Part shown: positions 25,451 to 35,937 of the stretch, piece by piece
Layout of the letters: each line of letters opens with the position of its first letter
Position numbering within the stretch: the first letter of the stretch is position 1
Origin: Ziziphus jujuba
Lineage: Eukaryota; Streptophyta; Magnoliopsida; Rosales; Rhamnaceae
DNA: 64,000 nucleotides
Reading direction: 5' to 3'
NCBI RefSeq assembly: GCF_031755915.1
Contig: NC_083379.1
Coordinates: forward strand, 15,051,501 to 15,115,500
The notes under the pieces: model-generated
What the model was told of the DNA's origin: nothing
Seen by the model: the letters and a program-made list of their open reading frames with translations, nothing else
The model's database searches: none
Position numbers and translations under genes: made by a program

Positions 25451-25458
25451 CACATACA

Positions 25459-26165
25459 TGCCACATGGCAATTTTATATTTATCAAAAAAAAGCAATTTG
25501 TCATGTGTGCATATATATATATATATATATTAAATCACAAGAATACATAGTAATTATATTGCAGCAAGATTAGATTAGATGTTTGGTCAATATGCTTTGA
25601 AACTAGTGGTGAATTGATTGATCTTAATTTAATTCCTCCGTAGAATGTTAAACACTAGAATTTAATGGCAAGATCCACCTTAAAAATTCCTTCAGAATCT
25701 TTAAAGTGGCATTATCTAAAAAAATTCCTATTGAACAATTTCACAAAAAGTCCAAAGAACGTTCCTTAAAATATGGACAACCTAAACATTTTCTTGCAAA
25801 TGAACATATATTCCATCATATTTTTACATCATCAATACAATCTTCAACTATAATTCCAATGTTAGCATCCATTACCATAAGAACAATTCTAATGTAAACC
25901 AATTTTACAAATATCAAATATAATTATAGTCATATCCACTGTATTCACGCATACTAAGAACACCTTAAAATACCTAATGTAATGAAAAGATATACTAAAT
26001 ATTACAAATATAAAAAAAATTAAATTAAAGTAAATAAAACTACAAGATATTATGATGTGGAACATAATTGATAATATGACACATGAGGAAAGCTATCAAC
26101 TAATGCCTGAATTTAGATAAACGAATTAAAATAATAAAATGAGAGATAAGAATATTTTAAATGGA
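25459..26165. other. AT-rich DNA, left part of a diverged direct repeat
   Basis: 26060-26165 (phrases ATTGATAATATGAC, AAAATAATAAAATGAGAG) resembles 27790-27900 (ATTGATAACCAC, AAAATAATAAAATGTGAG). No gene is present. (AT)n lies near 25511-25530. The 63-codon frame at 25706-25897 has no recognisable feature. Confidence 0.45.
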
Positions 26166-26170
26166 TTAAA

Positions 26171-27162
26171 TGTAACTCCCTACCTCCATTGGCTTCCCAC
26201 TTTTTTGCTCTACTGATATTATTCCTAATTTATCCACTGCACTCTAGACGATACGAGATTTTTATTTAGACTTCCTAAGAGGTCACTCATCTTAGGATTA
26301 CTTTCATTGAAGCACGTTCAACCTCAAAATTCTTTCAAATCCTGAAATCAGCTGCTCTAAAATAACCTCTGTAATTAAAAGAGTATCTAATTTATATTTC
26401 AACCATCATTGTCCCATATCTGAACTTTATAGAATTGAACATTAGGTAACCTTTGCCAATATGGTGGCCGTCCAATATCCAACACCTTCCCACACTTACC
26501 TTGGCAATATTACATTATTTCACCCATCGTCACAATCCACCCTAGTGCATTATTCACTGATCTTTCCATTTTCTTGCCTCATATCCTTTAAGGCTCACCT
26601 GGTCACATTCGTGTATTTTTCATTGTTCTTATCACTACTTACTTCATATCCTTTAAGACTCATAGATTTTACAAAACAACCCCTTAGAGTCCAACATTCT
26701 CATTGACACACTTCCAACCAAGTATAGGTCTTGATGCCATTTTTAACACTCTACCTGTACTGGTGTCCCACTCTCTTGCACGATTAATATTGTCCTCAAT
26801 TTATTCACCTCATTCCAAACGGTATAGGATTTTTTATTCAGACTTTCCAATAGGTCATCCATTTTAGGACTATTCCTATTGGAGCATGTATAGCCTTAAG
26901 TTTAAGCCAACTTCTCTTAAAAGACCTATGTTATTAAGAGGTTGTTTACTTTACATATGAACTATCATTGTTCCACACCCAAGCTATATGAGATTGGACA
27001 ACAGATAGCCTTTGTCAGCAAAATATCTTGTAACTGCCATGCACTCAACTACACTAACTCTAGCAGCATCATACTATTTCACTTTTGGTCCACAATCCAT
27101 CTCAACTGTTCATTGTTTTTTACCATTTATGCCTACATCCTTTAGGACTCACAGATATTACA
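26171..27162 (-). mobile_element. Cassandra TRIM retrotransposon, copy 1
   Basis: A terminal-repeat element with no coding capacity. LTRs are 26171-26673 (503 bp) and 26742-27162 (about 421 bp), both of the form TGTAAC...TTACA (the second begins TTTAAC). The 68-bp spacer carries, on the minus strand, AATGGCATCAAGACC next to the upper LTR. This is a diverged initiator-Met primer-binding site. A purine-rich AAGGGGTTGTTT lies next to the lower LTR, so the element reads on the minus strand. Each LTR contains a 5S rRNA-like segment in the same orientation (about 26269-26350 and 26841-26915; for example AGGTCACTCATCTTAGGATT against the 5S complement AGGTCACCCATCCTAG). That segment is the hallmark of Cassandra. 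Flanks TTAAA and CTAAA match at 4 of 5 positions. LTR divergence indicates an old insertion. Confidence 0.82.
26269..26350 (-). repeat. 5S rRNA-like segment in Cassandra LTR
   Basis: On the minus strand this resembles the 3' two thirds of plant 5S rRNA, including the region of the internal control element (GATGGGTGACCTCCTGGGAAG in true 5S). Several substitutions suggest it is no longer a functional Pol III promoter. It is not a genuine 5S rRNA gene, because the 5' third is absent or unrecognisable and it sits inside an LTR. Confidence 0.7.
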
Positions 27163-27167
27163 CTAAA

Positions 27168-28787
27168 TATTATATGAAAATAAATATTTATCTTTTAAAA
27201 CTATTTTCTCTTAAACCTTGCACTATCACTTTTTTCACAAAATTCATATTTTAAAGCCCAAAACCTTTTATTATAACATTTGATAAATGCAATGAACTAA
27301 AAAACATAACCCACGAATTAAACTATAAGCTTTGTTATTTTATAAATAGCTTATATGTAAAATTATAAGTGTAAAAACATAGATATACCATTGAATAAAA
27401 TTACAAAATTATAATGTATCATACCATAAACCTAGTTGACTAAACCGATCCCAAAAATCCCTCCAAAATTCCTAGGTAACCTTGTTTAGAGAAAGCCACC
27501 ACCGAATAGTCATATGGAATATTTGGCAGACCATTTCTAAACGAGTGAATAACCAAAGAATTTCATAAATAAAACACACTCGAAATATATTCACAGTAGC
27601 AATCCAACCCCCAAATTATATTTTATAAGTCAACGTTTACCATTATATCTACAGCCATAACAAAAATTTCAATACTATCAATGGAGAAATATTACTACAA
27701 TCTTGATCGATGTATATCATAGCATGCAATAGAATTTTATAGAATTTAAATTAATACAAGTAGGGTCAAAGAAGAAAGGGAAGCTACTAATATTGATAAC
27801 CACAAAAATGTGATATGTGAAGGAAGCTGCCAACCAATAGTCAAAACTCAAGTGAACATATTAAAATAATAAAATGTGAGATAAAGATATTTTCATGAGT
27901 GGATTATTTGATATAAGAAAATAACTGTTTAACTTTCGAAATTCTTTCCTCTCAAAACCTTACATTTCCACTTTTTGAAATATTTTATGTTTTGAAAATT
28001 CTTTTGCAATATACTTATTCAGCCCAAAAGTCTATTGAATAAAATTCAATATGCGGTAACTAAATTGAAATTTAAATCTCATTGAATATAACTAATTAAA
28101 TAAATTAAGATCACACTTTACCTTCTTATAAATCACTAAAAACCAAGCACAAAGCCATATGATTACCATTATGAATATATATGAAAAACATATATTTAGC
28201 CATTGAAATCGATTACTCAAAATGTAAATAATTCCATAAATAAATCATCATCTAAAATATGATTTTAAAGACTTGTATATCATATGATATACCTATTGTT
28301 ATTGAATAGTTTTTAGCATCATAAGGTACCATGAATAGAGGAGGAGGGAGACCACTCTTCATAATCCTTTAGCATCCTAAAAGCATCGTGGGGGGAAGCA
28401 TCATTATCACTATTTCTAGTAAAAAATGGAATATACCTATACAATGGTCATAACCAATATCCAATATCCAATATAATTACTAATATTATATGGTACACTA
28501 ATCCAATCAAACTCAATATCATCTTTCAACCATATGACCCATATATATTCCACACGTTCAATTTTCAAATTTAAGAGTTGTTCCATATAAAGCAATCTTT
28601 TCTAGTTTCACCTTTTCAAAACAATGATTTCCATTTTTTAAAACTGAGTTGATAATAATTGGGGACTAAAATATCAATTCAAATATTAAAACCTTTTAAA
28701 TACTAAAATTTATAATTTCAACATGAGCATATCAAAGTCTGAAAATATTTAAAATCTTGCCAAAAATAAAATAAAATCAAGACATGC
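27168..28787. other. AT-rich DNA, second part of a diverged direct repeat
   Basis: 27163-27290 resembles 27905-28060. Together with the 26060/27790 match, this implies a direct repeat of about 740 bp (ignoring the Cassandra insertion) that was later split by Cassandra. No frame is coding. The origin may be a satellite or an LTR fragment, but I cannot decide. Confidence 0.4.
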
Positions 28788-29229
28788 CAAACTCACATCC
28801 AATCATGTCCAACATTATGCCAAGTTAACCCATATGCCTAATGAATGTTTGCTCGATAGTGCACTCGATGTCTAACCCTAACTGCTCACTTGCCACATTC
28901 CACTAGCACTGTGTGCCACCAACCTATGCACACATACATACTAAAGGCCCAAGCATGGCACATGGTAGCCACCATGCTTGGCCCATCCTAAGGCTCAAGG
29001 GCTAACAAACCTTCCCCACCTGAAGCAGATGATGTCCTCATTGAGTGGAGCCTCGAGTACTTAAATTACCGTAAACTACCATCTCTTTCCCATGTTGTAT
29101 CAACCTTAGATTCTCCCATCCAATGCATAAGAAAATCAGTCTGCTTAGTCCTCTTGTTGTATGACATGGTCCTATGATCAAGAATCTTCTTAATTTGCTT
29201 CTCAAATTTCTTTCTAACTACAAGAGGGA

Positions 29230-30420
29230 CTCTCGTAGGTTAAACTCAATTTGGATTTTCCACATCCTCATGAAATGGTTGCAAAAAGATAACATGAAAG
29301 GTTGGATGAATCTTCATCCTATATAGTAGCAACAACCTGTAAGGCACGTTTCCAACGTTCTTCAGCACCTCAAAGTTATGCACCAACGATCGATTTACAT
29401 TAGTCCTAATCAATTGCTTCTGTATTTGTGATGTCAGCTTCAACAATACCTTGTCTCGCACCTGGAACAAAGGTCTTCTCTTTTGATTAGCATAATTCTT
29501 CATCCACCCAGTAGCCTTGGCCAAGCTACCTCTGGCCTGCTCCAACAAATTTTGCTTATCATAGACAAATCTATATGCTGTAAGGCAAGCATTATTTCTT
29601 TTCTACTTCACTATCTCTAAAGGTGTTATTAGCTACTATCCCAATGCCCATTACGCATGGTTCATGCTTTTAGATGATGATCTATTAATGTTGTAGCAGA
29701 ATTGGACCACATCATGCAAACTAACCTAATTCTTTTGGCTAACAGTCACCAAGCCTTAGTAATCCTCCAACAATACATTCACCTTCTCTGTCTGCTCATT
29801 AGTTTGGGGATGATTGGCATTAGAGAGCTTCAACTCAGCCTCAACAACTTGAACAACATCATCCAAAACTTTCCAATAAAACAAATGTCACGATCACTTA
29901 TTATGTCATCCAGTACACCAAAGCATTTCACAAAATATTTCTGAAACAATTCCACAATTACATTCGTAAAATATACATGTGGGGCAATTATGAGTAGGTC
30001 ATACTTAAAGAATCCGTCCACTACCACTAGAATTGACCACATGTCATCAACCTTGGACAACCTAATAATGAAGTCCAAAGACATGGACTGAAAAAAGCCT
30101 CTCTAGGATAGGACAAGGTTGCAACAACTTACCTCTTTCTTTCTCTAGTCCTTCTTTTATTGGCACACCAGATAAGTCTTCACATACACTTCAACATCCT
30201 ATTCCATCATTGGCCAATAATAGGACTTGGCCAACAAAGCTACCATCCACTCAACTCCTAGGTGACCTGCCTGAAGAAATCTGTAGGACTCACAAAGCAA
30301 CTCCATTCGAATCCTTCCACCGGTAAGGACATAAGTATACCACCTCTAGCATAAATAAGATCCCTCTCAAGGTAATACCTTAAACCAAGCCCTTTTTAAT
30401 CTCCTGAGCTAGCTTGGTGT
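29230..30420 (-). pseudogene. Gypsy integrase remnant
   Basis: Core fragments: SLDFIIRLSKVDDMWSILVV then VDGFFKY (first catalytic Asp region) and FGVLDDIISDRDICFIGKFW (second Asp region), between about 30090 and 29830. The third acidic motif region is interrupted by stops. A C-terminal piece at 29548-29246 includes KKYA-like NYANQKRRPLF, VRDKVLLKL and KIHPTFHVIFLQPFHED. Upstream, about 30420-30100, a zinc-binding HHCC-type region is too degraded to delimit. Stops and frame changes show it is inactive. Confidence 0.75.
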
Positions 30421-30489
30421 AGGCATCATATTTCAGGCTTTAATCTTTGATTCACTCCAAAAAGTTAGACTTCACATGGGTAATGGCAG

Positions 30490-31700
30490 CAACAAATGCA
30501 TGCACCTCCTTCTTGCTAAAGGCATCTGCAACCTGATTTTGCCTTCCTAGGTGACAAATGCAATTAAAGTTAAATTCACCAAGATATTCCCACCATCGTG
30601 CTTACTTAGGAGTCAATTTCTTCAAGATCTTGAAATAGGTATTAGCTATATTATTAGTCACCAATGTAAAATTCGTCCCCAACAAGTAATGCTTTTACGC
30701 ATCCAAATAATGCACTACAGTAGTCATCTCCTTCTTGTGGGTTGAGTACCTCTGCTCTGCCTTCTTCAACTTCCTACTCTAAATGGCAACTTAATGGTTG
30801 TCCAACTTCAACACATCGAATGGTAAATTGAAATCAGGATGCTTTAAAACAATATCTATAGAGATGGACTATTTTATCTCCTTAAAAGCTTTCTGGCACC
30901 TCTCATCCCATACTCACTTAGTACCTTTTTTTAACAAATCAATCAATGGACTCACTTTCTCATAATAGTCCAATAAAGTTACGATAATAGTTGGCTAATC
31001 TCAAGAAAGATCACCATTCAACAACCTTTGTAGGAGGCATCCAATCCAAGATTGGTTACACATTCCTACCATCTATCCGAATTTGCCCTTGTCCTATCCA
31101 GTGGCAAAGAAACAACATCTCTAGCCAGCAAAACTCACACTTTTCCTTCTTAACATACAATTGATATTTCCTCATATTAGAAAACACCAAGCGTAAATGC
31201 TCCATATGAGCATTCAAAGTTTCATTATACATCATGATATCATCCATATACATAACTGCAGCCGATACAGAAACTTATACAACACATCATTCATTAGATT
31301 ATAAGGAATTCAAACGAGTCATATCTTATAACACATGTTGTTTTCTGCTGATCACCTTTTGCAATTCACAACCTGCTAGTAGCTAGACTGTGAATCCAAC
31401 TTTATAAAAATAGTAGCTTTAGACAAGCGATCGAACAAGTCCATAACATTAAGCACTAGGTACTTGTTCTTAATGGTGATCTTGTTTAAAGCCATGAAGT
31501 CCAAACACATTCATAAAAAAACTATCCTATTTCTTCTAAAACAATACTAAGGCACCGTAAAGGACCTTGGATGGTCGAATACATCCAACATAGATCAACT
31601 CATCGAATTGGTTCTACAATTCCACCACTTCTGACAGACCAATCTTATATGATGAACAAGTAAGGGGTCTAGTACCAAATTCAAACTTAATCTTTTCGTC
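30490..31700 (-). pseudogene. Gypsy reverse transcriptase and RNase H remnant
   Basis: 31253-31056 preserves the polymerase active-site block as MYMDDIMMYNETLNAHMEHL followed by VKKEKCEF, the usual layout of Ty3/gypsy RT. Upstream, around 31500-31390, ALNKITIKNKYLVLNVMDLF is the preceding RT block. RNase H signals at about 30790-30490 include QRYSTHKKEM, HYLLGTNFTLVTNN and VADAFSK. Several TAG, TAA and TGA codons interrupt the frame throughout. Confidence 0.78.
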
Positions 31701-32099
31701 AAAATGCTCATCTAGGTGGAAGTGTTTTTAGCAACTCAAAGGGCTTCATATTTGCAAATTCTTCCAATCCACCAGCAATAGCATTAGGCAACTTCCTTTA
31801 TTCTCTACCAATACAGCAACATAGGTCTCCACACCTTTCTTCACACCAGTCTTCAATTACAAAGCAAATCTCATCTTATGCTGGTTTTTATAATACTCTT
31901 TCCGTGTCAAAATGCATTCCACATACCAAAAGCACAATCCACTAGAGATCAAGATTCCATTATTGTAAGGCATCAACGATACTTAAATCACATTGAAATC
32001 ATCTAAAAGGACCACTATAAAACTATAATCCCCTTCCCAGTCTTCAATTTTCAAAGTTGCCACAGTATGCCATACACAAGTTATGTAACCTAGTTGAGG

Positions 32100-32250
32100 G
32101 CCTTGATATGACTTAAGTGTTAATTGACACTTAAACCTAAGTCCACATACTTTTTCTATGTCACAAAACTATGTGTGGCACCTATATTCAACAGCACCAT
32201 CACATCTGCACCGTTGATTTGTGCTGGGGACCCTAGAAGGAGCAAAATCA
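32100..32250 (-). pseudogene. Gypsy aspartic protease remnant with altered active site
   Basis: The minus strand near 32192-32163 encodes LLNIGATHSFV, where active plant gypsy proteases read L-D-T-G-A-T-H-S-F. The catalytic Asp is replaced by Asn, the following Thr by Ile, and stops lie just downstream. The motif sits at the expected place between gag and RT. Confidence 0.7.
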
Positions 32251-33334
32251 ATATCATTCAAATTCCCATCGTCGACAATCAGTACATTAATCTTCTTCCT
32301 CTTGGGACAATCATGGTCTTTATAAGGTCAATTGCAAATGAAGCAGTCTTCAATACTCTTCAACTTTCCATTGGTTTTATATGATTTAAGCTTGGGAGAC
32401 ATACTCTTCTTCCTTTCCTTACTTTTCTTCTTGCTTCCTTTGGATTGCTTCTCATCACCACCCTTATTCTTATCATCAAAAGATGATGATGGAGCCGAAT
32501 ATTTGAAATCCAACAACCTATCCACAACACTAATGGTAGCATGTAATGTTTGCACCCCTTGCTTCCTCAATTCCATCTTTGCCCACCCTTGCAACCCAAA
32601 CGTAAAATTAGACAATTTGTCCTCAGATATATTCTTGATGTCTACATAAACGAATTAAACTCCTACACATACTCGTGAATGTTGCCAGTATGCTTTAGTT
32701 TCTTCAAAGCATCTCTCGTAACCCAAATCGTGTTACTAAGAAGAAATTGATCATTCAATTCCTTTTTCAACCGACCAATCCCACAGCTCAATCATCATTT
32801 TTTTAGCATTCTCATCATCTTACAACATGTTCACCACCAAAATTTCGCATTACTAGTCAAATACATGCTCATAATGGTCGGTTTCTCATGCTCTAGGAAT
32901 GGGCAGCATTAAAATACTATTCCATGTGCCATAAGAAACATTTCAATTCTTGAACATTTCTAGCCATATTGAAAGGCTTTAAATCAAGAACCTTGATCTT
33001 CGAAGGCATGGTCTCAAAGATAGGGGTAAGGCTACTTGTAGAAGACTTGAAGATAGTCAATTTAAACTCCAACAATTGCACATGAGCATTTAATCCATCT
33101 TTGGAAGACATCAAATCCTCAACGACAAACACATGCCTATCATTCAACTTAATGATGAATGAGGCAAGATTTTTTACAAATGCCTTAATATTTGCATGCC
33201 TTAATATTTTCCATGGCGTTCTCCAACCATTCAAAGAGACTCATGGATGGTTCCTCTGAAGAAGTTGCACCAAGCAAATCCTTCAAACGAAAAACTCTCT
33301 TAGGCAAGGCCTTCATCATAATGCCACTAGCCAT
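32250..33334 (-). pseudogene. Gypsy gag remnant
   Basis: Starts with ATG at 33334, directly after the primer-binding site, and reads MASGIMMKALPKRVFRLKDL and onward. Fragments at 33234-32917 and 32615-32328 keep gag-like sequence: FKYSAPSSSFDDKNKGGDEK, then a Lys/Ser-rich linker, then CFICN. The zinc knuckle is broken: the residue after CFICN is a TGA, and the His position reads Tyr (PYKDHDCPKR). Frameshifts separate the pieces. Confidence 0.7.
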
Positions 33335-33340
33335 AACTAG

Positions 33341-33353
33341 GTTTTGATACCAA
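33341..33353 (-). other. Primer-binding site of the gypsy element
   Basis: On the minus strand TGGTATCAAAACC directly follows the 5' LTR and precedes gag. It matches the initiator-Met tRNA-type site (TGGTATCAGAGCC) at most positions. Confidence 0.65.
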
Positions 33354-33626
33354 GTCTCACAAGGGTAAAATTTATCATCAAATTTTTACCTTTGTGTGGT
33401 ATAAGGCACCATACCTTAGTTAGCTAGCTCAGCCAATGCACTCTCTCACACACAATGCAATCAAGGTAATGACAAAGTAATAAAGTATAAACTCAATTTA
33501 CATGTCTCCCAAACCTTTTTTCTCATAGATATAAGGATACATCGGCCAAGAATATGTAAGGATCACCAAAATGCTATTATGGCATCTTTTACCTTACTTC
33601 AACATATACAACTTACACAACCTAGT

Positions 33627-34023
33627 TGTAACAATCCAGACCATCCGCATGCGATATTGTCCTCTTTGGGCCTGGAGAATCCTCTTACAACCCAGCCCTC
33701 AAGGTTTTGAAAGACTTCGCAAGGGAAAGGTATCCACACCACCTTATAAGGTGTGTTTCGTTCCCCTTTCCAACCGATGTGGGATTTCACAATCCTCCCC
33801 CCTTGGGGCCCAGTGTCCTCGCTGGCACACCAATCCGGGTATTGACTCTGATAACAACTGTAGTAGCCTAGACCACCCGCATGCGATATTGTCCCTTTTG
33901 GGCCTGGAAAATCTTCTTACAATCCAGCCCTCAAGGTTTTGAAAGGCCTTGCAAGGGAAAGGTATCCACATCACCTTATAAGGCGTGTTTCATTTTCCTT
34001 TCCAACCAATGTGGGACTTCACA
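33627..34023 (-). mobile_element. Complete TRIM element nested in the gypsy 5' LTR
   Basis: Two 165-bp LTRs (33627-33791 and 33859-34023) flank a 67-bp spacer, 397 bp in total. On the minus strand each LTR begins TGTGAA(A/G)TCCCACAT(C/T)GG and contains CCTTATAAGG, a likely TATA element. The spacer has a diverged primer-binding site next to the upper LTR (TTATCAGAGTC against TATCAGAGCC) and a G-rich tract (GGGGGGGAGGAT) next to the lower LTR. Flanking pentamers CTAGT and CTAAT match at 4 of 5. The 'CCCACATCGGTTGG' LTR type is widespread in dicot genomes. It carries no 5S segment, unlike the Cassandra elements near it. Confidence 0.88.
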
Positions 34024-34462
34024 CTAATTGCATGGGTATTGCTGGATCAATCAGTCTAAGCTATCTAGCCTTGTGATTGACCTCCTACAACCACCATCTA
34101 TGTGTTATAGGTTGCTAAATGCCACATATTAGGATAAGCCTTCCAACATCTTTGAATGAATGCCACCAAAGCATCTGACATAAGGAATGACTGCAAATCG
34201 CTCCATAAAGTCTTCCTAGGCGAATGACAGGTGTTAGACATGCAAGGCACACAAGGCTGCTAAGCAACCATGTGGCCTTGCTTGCACATGCTGCCCTACA
34301 TGCAATCTAGGGCAACCAACAAAAGCAAGTCAATCCACAGGCGCACCAAGTTTTATGCCTCCGCTTAAGTCTATGAGCACACACACACACACTTACTTTT
34401 TCACACTATTACCCATGTGCATGCACATTACCACAAGCATGCTACTACTTGCATGCACATCT

Positions 34463-35142
34463 TGTGATGATTAGTGTGGGTAGTGCAGGGTATTGACAGG
34501 CTACTTGGTATTTAATCCCAAATCATTCGAATGTGGAATATAGGATGGTTCAAATGTAATGATAATCACTTTTTTAATGTTGAGACCTTTTCAGAGCAGT
34601 TGATTTTAGGGTCAAAAGAACTCCATGCTTAGATGAAAGTAATTTAAAGATAGGTGACCTCTTGGGAAGCTCTTAACATAAAGCCTTATACCAAGTGTGT
34701 TGACTAAATTACAGATAATATTGGCAGAAGGTGACAGATCTACTAGTGGAAGTTTTGTGTTAAAAATAGTATCAAAACCTATACCTAGTGGGAAGTGTAC
34801 TAGCAAGAACATTGGGCCCCAAAGGGGTGGACTATGAAGACCAGTGTGGGCAGAAGCGGGGCACTCATAGGCTACCTAGTATTCAATACCACATCATCCA
34901 AGTATAGAATAAGAGATGATTCAAATGAATGATAGTCATGCTCACAACATTAAGGCCTTTTCAAAGTGGTTGATTTGAGGGTAAAAAAAACTTCAAAGTT
35001 CGGTATGCTTAGGCAAAAGTAAGTTAAGGATAGGTGACTTTCTAGGAAACTCTAAATATAAAAACCCATACCAAGTGTGATAGTTAAATTAAAGATAATA
35101 TCAGCAGAGTTATAGTTTCGCTAGTAAAGATGGGATGTTACA
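34463..35142 (+). mobile_element. Cassandra TRIM retrotransposon, copy 2
   Basis: LTR 1 is 34463 to about 34763 and LTR 2 is 34833-35142, aligning over their full length with many substitutions. The spacer of about 70 bp starts with a degenerate primer-binding site (TAGTATCAAAACC) and ends with a polypurine-like CCAAAGGGGTGGA. A perfect 5-bp target duplication CATCT lies at 34458-34462 and 35143-35147. Each LTR holds a 5S rRNA-like region on the plus strand: 34605-34675 includes AGATAGGTGACCTCTTGGGA and 34985-35055 includes GGATAGGTGACTTTCTAGGA, against GGATGGGTGACCTCCTGGGA in 5S. It is inserted in the gypsy 5' LTR, in the opposite direction to Cassandra copy 1. Confidence 0.87.
34605..34675 (+). 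repeat. 5S rRNA-like segment in Cassandra LTR 1 (copy 2)
   Basis: Contains ATGCTTAGATGAAAGTAAT followed by GATAGGTGACCTCTTGGGA, matching the box A-to-box C portion of 5S rRNA with substitutions. The best-preserved 5S-like stretch in the window, but too mutated and truncated to be called an rRNA gene. Confidence 0.7.
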
Positions 35143-35937
35143 CATCTGTTGCTGTCCATCGCCATTACATGTTGTCACTGAGTACTGCACACTGCTAGTG
35201 TATTCTGCTACATCAATGCCCACAAGCCACACTAGCATACTTGTTGCCACCTAGTGCCATGCATCATTAGATGCTATACTTAGCCACTGCTGCTTACAAG
35301 CCTATGCTTGCACAAATGCACTCATGCCTTCGTACATCACCATGCACACCACACATTAAGGCCATAATCACTTAACCACACATGCACGTAAGCATGATTG
35401 CCTACACCACACGTAAAAGGTTTGCCACACAATGGCACCCATGCCTTTCCAAGCTTGCCCACATATGCACACACAAAGCCCATATTGATGGGGGTACTCA
35501 ATAAACACAAAGCACATATTTCCACACTCATTGGCACACTAGGACAAGCTTATCTTGTGCCCCAATTATGATAGGAGTCAACCCATGCCATGCCTCACAT
35601 GTACCACCAGATACCCACTTAAAGAGGTTATTTAACCATTTACTATCTAGCAAGCTCAGATATCAATAAGTTTTAATGGCCCTTACCATTGCCCTCAATG
35701 CTTGCCATCATGCCAAATTCACGCTCAATCATGCTCAACATCATGCCAAGCTAACCAACATGCCAAATGCATGTTAGCTTGACATTGCACCTGATGTCCA
35801 ACCTCAAATGCTTGCTTGCCATGTTCCACCAGCACTATGTGTCACCAGCCCAGCCAAATATGCACACCAAAGGCCCATACATGGCACATGGTAGCACTAT
35901 GCTTGCCTATCCCGAGACTCAAGGGCCTAATAGTAAG

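Larger units (their letters stand above)
28788..35932 (-). mobile_element. Inactive Ty3/gypsy LTR retrotransposon with nested insertions
   Basis: Reading on the minus strand: 5' LTR about 35932 to 33354, primer-binding site about 33353-33341 (TTGGTATCAAAACC), gag from the ATG at 33334, protease near 32.2 kb, reverse transcriptase and RNase H about 31.7-30.5 kb, integrase about 30.4-29.2 kb, purine-rich tract about 29020-29008, then the start of the 3' LTR. That order (integrase after RNase H) defines Ty3/gypsy. Only about 220 bp of the 3' LTR remain (28788-29007). They align with 35705-35932 at roughly 75% identity (shared GGCACATGGTAGC, GGCTCAAGGGC). The 5' LTR spans about 2.58 kb, or about 1.49 kb without its two insertions (a TRIM and a Cassandra). 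The C-terminal HPTFHVIFLQPFHED segment resembles the end of plant chromovirus-like integrases. All frames are broken. Confidence 0.85.

Noticed and set aside
26269..26350. 5S rRNA gene
   Set aside because: Only the 3' two thirds resemble 5S rRNA, with many substitutions, and the segment is inside a Cassandra LTR.
33571..33974. Overlapping frames on both strands around 33.6-34.0 kb
   Set aside because: They are translations of the TRIM LTRs; the matching of frames 33599-33790 and 33744-33974 simply reflects the two LTR copies.
34612..34812. 66-codon minus-strand frame
   Set aside because: Lies inside the Cassandra LTR and spacer; non-coding.
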